From Portulaca oleracea (taxonomy: Eukaryota > Streptophyta > Magnoliopsida > Caryophyllales > Portulacaceae): 64,000 nt of DNA. Both the position numbers and the translations under genes were made by a program. Shown here piece by piece: positions 32,501-39,659 of the stretch (the first letter of the stretch is position 1; each line of letters begins with the position of its first letter). Location: contig CM055883.1 in NCBI GenBank assembly GCA_029582165.1, positions 17,144,501-17,208,500 on the forward strand. Reading direction: 5' to 3'. The notes beneath the pieces are model-generated. The model made no database searches. It was not told the DNA's origin and was given only the letters and a program-made list of their open reading frames with translations.

Positions 32501-35059
32501 TGCTGTTTAGGGACAAAGACACTTTGGCATACAGAGATGATCTTTGGCAGGTGAAACCTTCAGCCAATTAGCTAGTGTTTTTGAGTAGATTTTGTGCAGC
32601 ACATTGCACAACCTGATAGGTCTAAATTGTATGATCTTCCATGGCATCTTCGCTTTTGCTATCAACACCACATTTGTTGTGTTGATCTGCCAAACCCTTC
32701 TTTCAGGAATCCTTGAACAGTCTATTTCCTTCTATTATTTGGACCATTTTTCAGGGATGTTTGAATGTTTAAGGACCATGTACCGTAAGGTTCAGATAAC
32801 ATGGTCATCATTATGCCGATAGACCCTTTGTGGAACTCTTTTAACTGATCTAGCAGGTTTGAGGATCTGGAGGGTTCCACCATTTTATAGCTGATAAATT
32901 TGCCCCCCCCCCCCCCTCTGTATGAGATCACTTTCTCTCTATCTTTAATTTATCACTTCGCTTCCTTAACTTTTCGTTCTTCTCCATGGTACGGAAGAGT
33001 AGAGGTGTATCTAGAAAGTGGATATGTAGCTTTTCGTTCTTTTCCATGGTACGGAAGAGTAGAGGTGTATCTAGAAAGTGGATATGAAAATTTTCCCTTC
33101 TGTGTTATATGAAGGTGGTAGATTGAGCATAATTGATTAAATGTTAGTCTCCTGCTGTCATGCTTGTCTGCTAGTAGTTATATTTATGCTGGATATTTAT
33201 TTGATTTGCATATCTTATTCTTTTAAATGTGATACTTGTCAAATGTGACCTCTCATCATGTGTTAAATCTACCTTTTTTCACATGCAGAAACATTTGTGA
33301 GAGCAGATGGGGCATTCATCCCCTTCGCTGCTGATTTTGATATGTCAACAATAACCACATCTGTGAGAGGTGTGGGGGAGATTGGAGATGTTAAACACAT
33401 AGATTTGCAGTCTCCTATCAGTAGTTTAATTGGGAAGAGAGTTATGAAGGTTGGCCGAAGTTCTGGCCTGACAACTGGCATTGTATTAGCTTATGCCCTT
33501 GAGTATAATGATGAGAAGGGCATCTGCTTCTTGACTGATTTTCTAGTTGTGGGTGAGAACCAGCAAACCTTTGATCTTGAAGGGGACAGTGGAAGTCTGA
33601 TTACATTAGTTGGAGAAAATGGGGAGAAGCCACGTCCAATTGGAATCATATGGGGTGGGACTGCTAATCGTGGCCGCCTTAAACTGAAGGTTGGACATGC
33701 ACCAGAAAATTGGACTAGTGGAGTTGATTTAGGTCGGCTTCTCAATCTCCTTGAGCTTGACCTCATCACGACCAGTGAAGGCCTTAAAGGTAATTTTTCT
33801 ACCACTTGGACTACTGATCGACTGCTGATTGTTGATCCTTACAAAGTATTAATAAATCATGTCACATAATGCAATAACGATTATATGCACTAACAAAATG
33901 GGCTGGTCATCATCATATGTCCTAAATGAGCTCCTTATGATGCTACTTCATTGTCATGGAGTCTCCGAGGAAGGGGGGTGTTGAGGACTTGACGGATGGA
34001 CAGAGGGTTTTTGCGATCCTGCAATGGTAAAAGGAATGAACCAGATTGAACTAGGTTTCACAATGATTTTTGTTCATGTTCTGACTTGTTCTATTTTGTT
34101 TCAAGATGATGTGTACATGAACATTGTCAAGTTGCAACACTGTAGAACTCCTAAAATTCACCAACCATGATGTTTGGACAGTTACCAAAGTACATAGAAG
34201 TACGAAACCGACATGTACCCTTTACTTTCATTCAATATAGTGATTCATGGTGTTTAGTGTTTTGGCTTGGTCCATATGCGTTATTCAACATGTTCCAACA
34301 CATGGTCACAATGTAGTGTCTTTTTATTGAGGTTTTCACTCAAATTATGAATATAGTTGCTTCCGTAGAATGTATAATTCAATTTACATGTGCTCAATTT
34401 CCCTGTATTTGTATTTTGGATTTTCTACCCTTGGAGGAAAGTGTTGTTACTCTCTGTCCATTTCAAAACATCTTCGTCTGCTATTTTCATTTCTGACAAT
34501 GCAGGTAGGGATGAAGTCTGATATTATTGACCTTGAATTGCAGTCCAGGTCTTTTTTTTTTAATTTTTTTTTTAAAAAAATATAAAAATGCATCTGATAT
34601 ACCATCTGGTTATATTTAGTGGCAGTGCAAGAACAAATGGCTGCTTCGGCTACTGCAATGAATTCTGCCGTAGGAGATTCATCTCCACATGATATTGTAC
34701 CGATGGACAAAGTTAAAGAGGAGTTTCAGCCATTGGGACTACAAATCCAGCACGTACCCATGGAAAATGGGCCCATGGGACCTGATATGAATTCATCAGC
34801 CATGGAAACAGACCTCAACTTGGAGGACCATGGCCCCAAAGTTGGTCCAAGTGTAGAGCATCAGTTTATCAGCTTTGTCAGACAGTCCCCTTTGCATAAA
34901 ACCGAGCAAGAGGAGATGAAGGTATCTGAAAACCTCTCAGCTTTGAGGAATGGCTCGGATGAAGATCTATGTGTGTCATTGCAACTGGGGGACCATGAGC
35001 TCAAGAGAAGGCGCTCAGATGCTTCCACTAGCTCTGATGAACCTAAACTGAAATCATAG
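5016..35059 (+). CDS. NAL1-like: NARROW LEAF 1 (NAL1)-like trypsin-like protease, five coding exons
   Basis: The spliced coding sequence joins 5016-5501, 9476-9619, 21966-22206, 33289-33789 and 34620-35059: 1,812 bp, 603 residues, all introns GT-AG with frame kept. The protein matches the plant NAL1 family (rice about 582 residues) throughout: RAFHSKILRCYSLGTA, DIPAILVFV, GPGGVWCDVDVVEF, GFLTNRHVAVD, VRADGAFIPF, KVGRSSG, DLEGDSGSL and IIWGGTANRGRLK. The expected triad is His240, Asp297 and Ser391. In rice NAL1 shapes leaf width, vein number and auxin transport, and is reported to act on a TOPLESS-related co-repressor. The C-terminal tail has EAR-like motifs (DLNLE at 522-526, SLQLG at 577-581) and a basic KRRR at 586-589. 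Start chosen as the first ATG before the family's N-terminal region, six bases after a good acceptor. Introns 1-3 are hugely expanded by transposons. Confidence 0.95.
5687..6251. mobile_element. MITE with inverted arms of about 185 bp
   Basis: The left arm starts AAGGGATATTGGATGACAAT; the right arm, reverse-complemented, starts AAGGATTTTTGGATGATAAT. The arms match over about 185 bp, including GACGTGGC and the spacing of ATTGGATTGTAATAT. The whole could fold into a long hairpin. No clear target duplication was found and there is no coding capacity. Confidence 0.8.
6255..6813. mobile_element. Degenerate hAT-like element remnant
   Basis: The right end GCCCATTGCCATCCTA (6798-6813) is the reverse complement of the TAGGNTGGCAATGGG terminus common in plant hAT-type MITEs. 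GGGTATGG-type inverted words recur through the segment. The left end is not clean, so the start is approximate. Confidence 0.45.
7060..7782. mobile_element. Terminal-inverted-repeat element
   Basis: Left TTAGTTTAAAAAAGCTCGAG...CACCTAGGC and right GCCTAGGCACTTG...TCTAAACTAA are imperfect inverted repeats of about 30 bp. A sub-segment at 7247-7372 recurs in the same orientation at 35965-36085, downstream of the gene. No transposase is visible and the target duplication is uncertain. Confidence 0.6.
8066..8650. mobile_element. Element rich in GTCGGACAC-type words with AGCACAG termini
   Basis: Ends AGCACAGAAGCAC (about 8067) and GAGTGCTGTGCT (about 8639-8650) are inverted. Variants of GTGTCGGACAC fill both flanks, a pattern also present in the MITE at 31280-31464. 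Non-coding; family not identified. Confidence 0.5.
9476..9619 (+). CDS. NAL1-like: NAL1-like exon 2 (residues 163-210)
   Basis: 144 bp, phase 0 at both ends, acceptor AATAG|GGACCT and donor TCTCAG|GTATTT. Encodes GPGGVWCDVDVVEFSYFGAP and ends CIGSGSQ, both strongly conserved in the family, at the start of the protease core. Confidence 0.95.
12058..12316 (+). promoter_or_regulatory. Promoter/5'-leader-like fragment captured in the hAT element
   Basis: TGGGCCCAGTGAGC (site II-like TGGGCC) lies upstream of a telo-box-like AAACCCTAACCCTA at about 12167. That pairing is typical of promoters of translation-related plant genes. The fragment continues after the LTR insertion at 16507-16700. Source gene not identified; an open stretch beginning at 12124 is not matched to a known protein. 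Confidence 0.45.
12317..12930. repeat. 5' LTR with inverted outer part
   Basis: 12317 to about 12755 is the reverse complement of the 3' LTR from its end (16506) back to about 16064. From about 12753 to 12930 the sequence is the direct LTR 3' end. The switch occurs at AAAGTCCATATCC, where the two arms share GTC. The LTR 5' part is therefore missing at this end. Confidence 0.85.
12933..12944 (+). other. Primer-binding site for initiator Met tRNA
   Basis: TGGTATCAGAGC two bases after the LTR end CGAATCA. It is the standard complement of the 3' end of plant initiator methionine tRNA. Confidence 0.9.
13670..14188 (+). pseudogene. gag remnant with CCHC zinc knuckle
   Basis: In one frame from the ATG at 13670 the sequence runs through a polar N-terminal part to CFKCREYGHYQSQC (14120-14161), a CX2CX4HX4C nucleocapsid knuckle, and ends at TAA 14186-14188. 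The frame is broken by TGA at 13886 and a TAG near 13984. Each stop can arise by one C-to-T change. The capsid is shorter than in the family, so an internal deletion is likely. Confidence 0.75.
14195..15319 (+). pseudogene. Chromovirus protease with pol C-terminal tail, RT and integrase deleted
   Basis: This is in the same frame as gag, separated by one stop. Residues about 45-160 are the aspartic protease: IIDSGSCTSVA carries the D-S-G active site, and CDIVPMDACHLLLGR is the conserved distal motif. Residues 160-250 are a linker. From about 290 the sequence resembles the far C-terminus of pol, so RT, RNase H and integrase have been lost by in-frame deletion. The stop TGA (15317-15319) is also the first three bases of the 3' LTR. 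The 374-residue frame is open, but the element cannot move by itself. Confidence 0.8.
15317..16506 (+). repeat. 3' LTR of the chromovirus element
   Basis: 1,190 bp, from TGATC to GATCA. The purine tract AAGGGGAG lies just upstream. A TATA box (TTTATATATAC, 16030-16040) is preceded by a cluster of GCACGATCGTGC palindromes. The region after about 16060 is duplicated in both orientations at 12317-12930. Confidence 0.88.
15817..15967. repeat. Six copies of the palindrome GCACGATCGTGC in LTR U3
   Basis: Copies at 15817-15828, 15831-15842 (one arm variant), 15861-15872, 15882-15893, 15935-15946 and 15956-15967 (last base variant). They lie 60-215 bp upstream of the TATA box, with irregular spacing of 14-53 bp. 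Position suggests transcription-factor sites, but no factor is assigned. Confidence 0.85.
17811..18096 (+). mobile_element. Stowaway-type MITE in intron 2
   Basis: Terminal repeats TACTCCCTCCATCCCAAA and TTTGGGATGGAGGGAGTA with a TA target site, as in Tc1/mariner-derived Stowaway elements. It is a close relative of 22839-23110 in the opposite orientation; the match extends along nearly the full 286 bp. Confidence 0.88.
18688..19712. mobile_element. Non-autonomous DNA element with GGCGGATC termini
   Basis: Left ATGGGCGGATCCACCC and right CTAGATCCGCCACTC are inverted versions of a GGCGGATC(T/C)A terminus common in plant hAT-like elements. The interior is AT-rich and non-coding. The target duplication was not found, so limits are approximate. 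Confidence 0.55.
19915..20245 (+). pseudogene. LINE (L1-type) C-terminal fragment
   Basis: Translation in shifting frames gives a run ending in CMERTIRIFEGETLSIHDFK, which fits the conserved end of plant L1-type ORF2 (consensus W-x-E-R-N-x-R-x-F). Opposite-strand open frames over the same bases are chance. No poly(A) tail was identified. It is a short dead fragment. Confidence 0.55.
21966..22206 (+). CDS. NAL1-like: NAL1-like exon 3 (residues 211-291, catalytic His)
   Basis: Acceptor CGGTAG|GTGGCAAGC and donor ATCCAG|GTAACC; ends in phase 1, with the split codon giving Glu291 with exon 4. Carries GFLTNRHVAVDLDYP with the predicted catalytic His240 and the preceding Arg239, then HPLPPNLGPGVYLGAVERAT. 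Skipping this exon (241 bp) would shift the frame and remove the active-site histidine. Confidence 0.95.
22839..23110 (-). mobile_element. Stowaway-type MITE in intron 3, inverted relative to that in intron 2
   Basis: Ends TACTCCCTCTGTCCC and AGAGGGAGTA with a TA target site. Its reverse complement aligns along nearly the full length with 17811-18096, including GAGGGAAAAGTATAAATAGT and TTGAGATTAATTT. A further fragment GGATGGAGGGAGTA lies near 23320. Confidence 0.87.
23343..23755. mobile_element. Long-armed hairpin MITE with AAATATT target duplication
   Basis: 413 bp starting AGGAAAATTG and ending CAATTTTCCT. The arms match over about 135 bp, including AAGCCGAACTTTAAAATTG and ACCGAGTTGG. Flanked on both sides by AAATATT (23336-23342 and 23756-23762). 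Non-coding. Confidence 0.85.
23999..24014 (+). mobile_element. Isolated hAT-type terminus
   Basis: CAGGGGCAGAGCTAGG is nearly the same as the left end of the hAT element at 11359. No partner end was found nearby, so this is a broken copy. Confidence 0.5.
24191..24455. mobile_element. Small MITE with CCTTGTTCTTTTAT termini
   Basis: Left CCTTGTTCTTTTATG and right (reverse-complemented) CCTATTCTTTTATAC are inverted. The interior is a degenerate repeat of CCACCACAA. The family may be Harbinger-like from the terminus, but no target duplication was fixed. Confidence 0.55.
24554..25803 (-). mobile_element. Solo LTR (minus), same family as 2627-3643
   Basis: Starts TGATGTATAATGGG and ends GAAATACATCA on the + strand, flanked by a perfect target duplication CATCT (24549-24553 and 25804-25808). 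On the minus strand a TATA box sits at about 25223-25231. Upstream of it are two GGCGCC palindromes: TTTTGGCGCCAAAA at 25261-25274 and TTGGCGCCAAAA at 25304-25315. An open frame shared with the LTR at 59784 (ending in EDVQTS) lies within the LTR itself. Confidence 0.9.
26180..27440 (-). pseudogene. LINE (L1-type) ORF2, C-terminal half
   Basis: On the minus strand KEILLKFVVQAISTCFMSVF (about 27330-27390) matches the segment that follows the RT palm in plant L1 elements. Further on come LRFEDFQRG, equivalent to the GFRDxxxFN motif, and degraded zinc-finger RVT-like sequence towards 26400. Many stops and frameshifts are present. The N-terminal half is at about 31865-32930, on the far side of an inserted LTR element. 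The left edge is approximate; an 18-base C run is at 26332-26349. Confidence 0.7.
27441..28177 (-). repeat. 3' LTR of the minus-strand chromovirus
   Basis: Near-identical partner of 30476-31214. The expected polypurine tract on its inner side is absent: the LTR abuts the RT sequence directly, marking a deletion junction at TTCTTTGG. Confidence 0.88.
28178..28640 (-). pseudogene. Reverse transcriptase N-terminal part (broken)
   Basis: From the right on the minus strand: LPPKRDIQHKIDLVLGSVLP, then NKPAYRM, a shift, then ILVPKKDGSRRMCIDYWTIN, FPIPRVEDLLDELHCSKVF, KIDLRSGYYQIRI and MPFGLTNAPS. These are the first RT blocks of chromoviruses. The YxDD catalytic block is missing because the deletion cuts after NAPS. 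Frame is lost between about 28445 and 28475. Confidence 0.85.
28873..29470 (-). pseudogene. Aspartic protease and zinc-knuckle remnant
   Basis: CFRCQGLGHIASEC (about 29425-29466) is the gag CCHC knuckle. An acidic linker follows, then FHSRCPVKDKVCSLIID, where the middle residue of the D-x-G protease triad is replaced by a TGA stop. After it come GSCTNVAS and CDVLPMDAWHLLLGRPW. Loss of the triad inactivates the protease. Confidence 0.8.
29640..30434 (-). pseudogene. gag remnant
   Basis: Starts MLGESMPSSTTTEEVVEQVL near 30434, just inside the LTR. It includes a coiled-coil-like stretch and then, in other frames, WFKGTSIEEYTKEFEHLLWRC and VLVRFLVGLNEGIRN (29676-29885), the retrotransposon gag core. 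Several frameshifts and stops are present. Confidence 0.75.
30460..30471 (-). other. Primer-binding site (initiator Met tRNA type)
   Basis: Minus strand TGGTATCAGAAC a few bases inside the LTR end ACATACATCA. One base differs from the perfect initiator-Met complement TGGTATCAGAGC. This fixes the orientation of the element. Confidence 0.85.
30476..31214 (-). repeat. 5' LTR of the minus-strand chromovirus
   Basis: 739 bp. Differs from the partner LTR by scattered substitutions and small indels, indicating moderate age. Confidence 0.88.
31280..31464. mobile_element. 185-bp MITE with CTATGTTACTC termini
   Basis: CTATGTTACTCGGACTC at 31280 and GAGTCAGAGTAACATAG ending at 31464 are inverted with one mismatch. 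The interior carries GTGTCC/GGACAC-type words like those at 8066-8650. The target duplication is unclear. Confidence 0.75.
31865..32930 (-). pseudogene. LINE (L1-type) reverse transcriptase, N-terminal half
   Basis: On the minus strand, frames from about 32930 give a decayed RT start. Then 32080-32385 encodes KVMEKTGFNTTWIRRIIGC, FAINGKPQQHLIPSEGLHQG and DPISPYLLLLRA, the classic L1 RT palm. HEKYLGLPTILGRPKRA follows at about 31880. The sequence between here and 31214 is not recognisable as LINE. Together with 26180-27440 it forms one LINE split by later insertions. Confidence 0.75.
32970..33087 (+). repeat. Tandem duplication of about 59 bp
   Basis: Two adjacent copies of TTTTCGTTCTTYTCCATGGTACGG...GTGTATCTAGAAAGTGGATATG differ at one base (C/T), implying a recent duplication. 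It lies just upstream of exon 4 in intron 3. Confidence 0.9.
33289..33789 (+). CDS. NAL1-like: NAL1-like exon 4 (residues 291-458, catalytic Asp and Ser)
   Basis: Acceptor CACATGCAG|AAACATT, donor CTTAAAG|GTAATT. Encodes FVRADGAFIPFAADFD with predicted Asp297, VGRSSGLTTG, YNDEKGICFLTDFLVVGENQ, EGDSGSLI with predicted nucleophile Ser391, and GIIWGGTANRGRLKLK. The 501-bp exon completes the protease domain. Confidence 0.95.
34620..35059 (+). CDS. NAL1-like: NAL1-like exon 5 (residues 458-603, regulatory tail)
   Basis: Acceptor TATTTAG|TGGCAGTG; stop TAG at 35057-35059. Contains FQPLGLQIQHVP, the EAR-like DLNLE, EHQFISFVRQSP, DEDLCVSLQLGDHELKRRRSD and a short acidic/basic end. This tail is conserved in the family but less so than the protease. 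Intron 4 before it is 830 bp. Confidence 0.93.
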
Positions 35060-36369
35060 TGTTCCTTTTCCTGGTTCCCCAGTTTCGGTTTGTCCATGTG
35101 GGTGGCTCAGCAATTTGTAATGTCACAAATCCTTCATGGTATTGGTGGTTATGGCTTTAAATTATGTCCTATCGTCATAGTTGGTATTGTATGTGTCAAA
35201 GATTATCCTTTGTCATGTATGCTCTCTTAATGTAGAATGCCAGCCATCCTATAGTTGGCAAGCAAAGATCAAAGAATCATCTTTTGGTTCATTTCCTTGA
35301 GTCACATTTCTACCACCAACCTTTGATTGCTCCCTCAAACCCCTGACAGAGGGTGGAAATGTGAAGGCATTTGAAGTCTAAAAAATGACTACTGCGAACC
35401 CTTCATTATATTGAAATTTTTTGTAAGGGACTTCTGTTTTCACAATATATCCATAGCGGACATAAGTTTTTTGTAGTAATTACAAATGGGGTGATTCTTT
35501 TGTGACTTAGTTGTTTGGGTGAGAAAAAGCGGTTTGTTTGTTTGTTTTTCTGCTTCTTTTTTTTTTTTACCCTCCTAGAAAAAATGACTTGTGGGGATCC
35601 TGCATTATATTGAAGTTATCCTAAGGTCCGTCTGTTTTCACATGTGTGATTCTGGGAAATAATGCTTAAGCATATAAGAGAGTTCATTAAAACTTTGTCA
35701 ACCGAAATCGAACCTCAACGTCCTTGTTTTCCTCTCTTCTCCACTATCTCTTTCTCTTTCTGAGTTTGTATAAAGTGGAAGAGCAACTGTGAGAATCGAA
35801 CAGTGAAATTAGAGGACAAAAAATTGGAGAAGACGGAAATGCTGAAGGATCATCATGGTGTATAGAGTTTTGTTTGTAGCTAAAGTGATTGCTCAAACCA
35901 TTAGCCTGAAATCTTGTCCACATTTGGGGGGGGGGGGGGGAGGGAGGGGTATGGAAGATGTAGTCTTACCTTTAATTGTATAATTTAGAGAGATTAGTTC
36001 TAATTAATTCAATATTTTAGAAATCTTTTGTTACCTATTTCTCCATGGAAAAGAAGCAAAGTAGGTTTATTGAGATATTTTACTAATTAAAAAAAGAAAA
36101 AGGAAAATAGAAGTGTACACCATCCGTTTATTGACGTGTCAGCATTGATAGAAAATATGATGAATAGACAACAAACTATGTTATCCAACTCGGACCGATC
36201 ACCTACCCAATTCACCAAGTGGGTCAATGTGTCAACTGGTTGGACTGATTTGATTTGATTAAACTGATTAATCTAGGTCAACGGTTGACCCGACTATGAG
36301 TAAGAAAGAATCATATGCTTTTCAAAAAATAACTATCAAAATTTCCTTACAAATACGCGTATTATATAT
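35060..36369 (+). other. 3' UTR and downstream region
   Basis: The polyadenylation site was not fixed. A segment at about 35395-35445 recurs at about 35603-35650 (TTATATTGAA...CTGTTTTCACA), and a run of 15 G lies at 35926-35940. 35965-36085 is a copy of 7247-7372 from intron 1. No further gene is seen. Confidence 0.5.
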
Positions 36370-37628
36370 TGACAGGGCCGCAAGAAAACGGGTACGTTAT
36401 AGCGCGTCAAGGTCGATCCCACAGGGAATCAATCTAACAACGCAATGAACTAGCCCTCTACTTGATTGCTAAGTTAATCGGGTTTTGGTTTTGAAAGCTT
36501 TTAACAACTAGTTTGACTATTAAAACCTTGTTTGTGCAATTATTCTTTCAACCGCATCTAGAATCGATAACCATATGAATTATACCTCTCTTTCGATGCT
36601 TAATAGAATTACTCTAATTAACCTATCAAACAAATTTCGTATGCTTTTCAAGTTAATCAAAGTTGAAGGTCTCAAATTATCCGGTTATCAAAGTGATTCC
36701 TTAGTTTACTAATCTTCTGTCAAATTTCGCAAAATTAGGCAGAGAGGTTGGTAAACGAATTATTCTAATTCACTTTTCAATACTTCTCAGATTAATCTCA
36801 AATCACAAGCATTCAAAGCCTTACAAATACTCATGAACATTAAGAAGACAACCTTCTATTGATTCAAACGAGAATTCAAACACAAACTATGAAAATCTAA
36901 TCAAACTTCATTGTTTCGGGTTGCAAAACTCTAGAAAACTAAAATCTACTCACTCATAGTCATTGAAAACATGAAACAAATTCCAAGCATGATAATCAAA
37001 CCTCAAACAAAAGGGAATAGGAAAAAGAAGTGAACGAACTACGAAGATATTCCATTGAGTCTTTCGATCCCAAGATGGAACCTTCTCCGCGAATCCCATC
37101 GATTTCTTATTGAATCCTGGTTCTTGCCTCTCTTGGCTTGATTCAATCATGAATCTTGATGGAGGATGGATGAGAGTGAACAATGGAAGGGTTAGGAGCT
37201 TTCCGGTTTTTTTTTTTTAATGAATGGTGAACGAGCTTTCAAAAAACTGCCTTTTCTTTCTTTTTATGCAAAGCAGAACGTCGGCGCGCGACTCATCAGA
37301 CCAACACGGTTCATGGCCAGCAACCACGGTCCGTGGTGCTTGCCGCAGTTAGACCGTGGTGGCCATTGGTCGCCTGGGTTTTGCTCCGTTGCTCCTGAAA
37401 CTCGTGCCACGGTCCGTACGCCCGTGGAGGATGCCCGTGTTGCCCTTGGATCTCCCAGAATTGTTCCCAAAACCAGCCTTCTGCTCCCAAATATGCAAGT
37501 TTTCACCAAAAACAAGAAGACCGAGCATAATTGAGAAATAGGGATTATATATATATGTTTTCAATCCAAAACTTCCCTAATCTATTATCAAGACTCCTTA
37601 AGAATAAGGGCAAATCTTGCACTTATCA
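36370..37628 (-). repeat. LTR of an Athila-like element (3' LTR on minus strand)
   Basis: On the minus strand it runs from TGATAAGTGC (37628) to GGCCCTGTCA (36370), 1,259 bp. It contains the CCCTGTGGGATCGACC phrase I associate with Athila LTRs. A purine tract GGAGTAAGCATGGGGAGA lies immediately upstream (37629-37650). The U3 region carries ACCACGGTCCGTGGT (37323-37337) and related words, upstream of a TATA-like GCATAAAAAG on the minus strand. Confidence 0.75.
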
Positions 37629-39659
37629 AATCTCCCCATGCTTACTCCTTGCTTGTCCCCAAGCAAGTACAAGACTCGAACCACAACAAAAAGACCCAAA
37701 AAGAAATAAAAAGGACTCAAGGTGAAAAAGAAAAGCTACTTACACACCTCCTCCAAAAAAGGGCATACCAGATAACCAAAACAAGTTTACACAGAAAGAC
37801 TCCTTAGCGAGATTGAGAATCAAATTGAAACAAGGATTTTTGCTCAAAATAGAATTGCAAGGTCTAGAAGCAACCCAACCAATCTATCACGGCTCAAGTG
37901 CAATAAAATTCCATTCAAATGCTTCGCGAACTAGCTGGGATCGGTAGGACCTCACTTTAGGGTATACGAATCACTCCCCTCATGTGTTTGAAAAAGATAT
38001 GGCGGTTCACTCAAGATCTTCAACCAATGTAAGCAAACAACCATAAGCTTGACAAGACTCTCAATTCTCTACCATAATAGACAATGTGCACAAGTGTCAA
38101 TCATGAGGACTTTTCAAGGGTTGTAATGGGGCGTAAGTGTAGGGCAAAGAGGGAAATCATTTAGGGAAGGTGGAGCTAAATAGCCAAGATCCTAAAGAGC
38201 AACAACATTTCCATTGCATGATACATAACAACTCTTACACGACACCTCAATTAAACACAAATACACCCCAGTCGAAGAAAAGCAAAAAATTACTTAGAGG
38301 TACCCTAACTTTTGAAGAAACAATTTTTTGGTACCCTAACTTTTCAAAACTAATTTTGGGGTACCCTTACTTTTAGGATTAGAAACTACTAGGTGAATTT
38401 CCGGCGAAACTCCGATTGATTCAAATCATTTTCGTCCACGAAAACAAAGGACATTTTCATCCACAAAAACACTTAATCAATTTCCCGTCTAAAACTCACC
38501 GGTGAATTCAAATCATTGGCCGGAAATTCACCTAATTATTTCTAATTCTAAAAGTTAGGGTACCCCAAAATTAGTTTATAAAAGTTGGGGTACCAGAAAA
38601 ATATTTCACCAAAAGTTAGGGTATCCCTAAGTAATTTTTTGGAAGAAAAGCTAGGAAAGAGTAGATATAGACAAAGCTCATCATGCTAATCACCTAATAT
38701 TTAAACCTTTTTTTCTTCCTTCTTTTCCTTCTTTCATTATATGTTTTTTTGTTTTTTTTTCGATGAATAGCATGGATACACAAAGAATAACTCATTTCCC
38801 AACGAACAAATTTCAACCTTCGAAGAAGAAAGGGAACAATTAATCATCAAGAACAACATTTCCCTCATCGAGAAAACTAACCAACGAAGTCACCAAACTA
38901 ACGCCTTACAAAACTGCCCCCAACTAAATTGTTGCTCCACTAACTTGGCTAAAGGGTGAGGAATTAAGAATAGGCCAAGGGCGCACAACATAGGTTAAAC
39001 AACAAGACAGGAAAAATGGTTAGTAAAGGGCTAGCAAAAAGAGGTCATATCGTTAGGTGGCTTTTTGGCTACATAGCTACAAATTGGTGCCTCAATTATA
39101 TCAACACATTGCACAAGTCAGATACAGTTTTGAAGAGAATCGAGCCAAGTTCTAGAGATGCACACATGGTAAGGTCGCACTCAAAAGAAAATGAGACTAT
39201 AAAAATGATAGTCTTTTAGACTCAAAAGAGTCTCACAGGTTAACCTAACACAATCGCTACAATCTAGTTCCTTGATGCACCAAACACTAGAATTTCACCA
39301 TCATGCACAAGGATCGTTCAAGACTAGATGAATCACAAACAAGACAAGCAACCTCAATCAAACTAGCATCCAAGTCTCTTTCGTGATCCAAATCAAGATA
39401 AAAATCCCAAAGTATACACTTGTAATGACAATCCAAACACACACCTCTTAAAGTATTCATCACATGAGGGATTTTCGCAATAAAATAATAAAACAAAATA
39501 AAACAAAACAAAACAAGTAAAGCTTGGGTTGCCTCCCAAGAAGCATAGTTTACCGTCTTTATCTAGACCATACTTACCTCATCTAGGAGGATACGTCACA
39601 ATACCATGTCCAACATTCTTTGGGTCACCATCAGCCCCTGTTCCCTCAAAATCTCGAAA
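37629..39659 (-). mobile_element. Non-coding interior of the Athila-like element
   Basis: No RT, RNase H or integrase can be found, although they should lie here after the protease. TTGGGTTGCCTCCCAAGAAG at about 39525 and CTTGCTTGTCCCCAAGCAAG near 37650 are phrases typical of non-autonomous Athila-type elements. A MITE interrupts the region at 38283-38641. Confidence 0.6.
38283..38641. mobile_element. Mutator-type MITE with perfect 9-bp target duplication
   Basis: Ends CAAAAAATTACTTAGAGG and CCCTAAGTAATTTTTTG are inverted, and the arms continue with GTACCCTAACTTTT. Flanked by GAAGAAAAG on both sides (38274-38282 and 38642-38650). A 9-bp duplication is the Mutator signature. No coding capacity. 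Confidence 0.9.

Larger units (their letters stand above)
22207..33288 (+). other. Intron 3 (11,082 bp)
   Basis: Donor GTAACC, acceptor TTTTTTCACATGCAG. Packed with MITEs, a solo LTR, a split LINE and a chromovirus listed separately. 22260-22838 and 33090-33288 show nothing recognisable. Confidence 0.9.

Noticed and set aside
34370..34585. Possible extra exon in intron 4, with a residue string resembling the IDLQS of exon 4
   Set aside because: The five recognised exons already join in frame and match the family; this piece is T-rich and adds a non-homologous insert.
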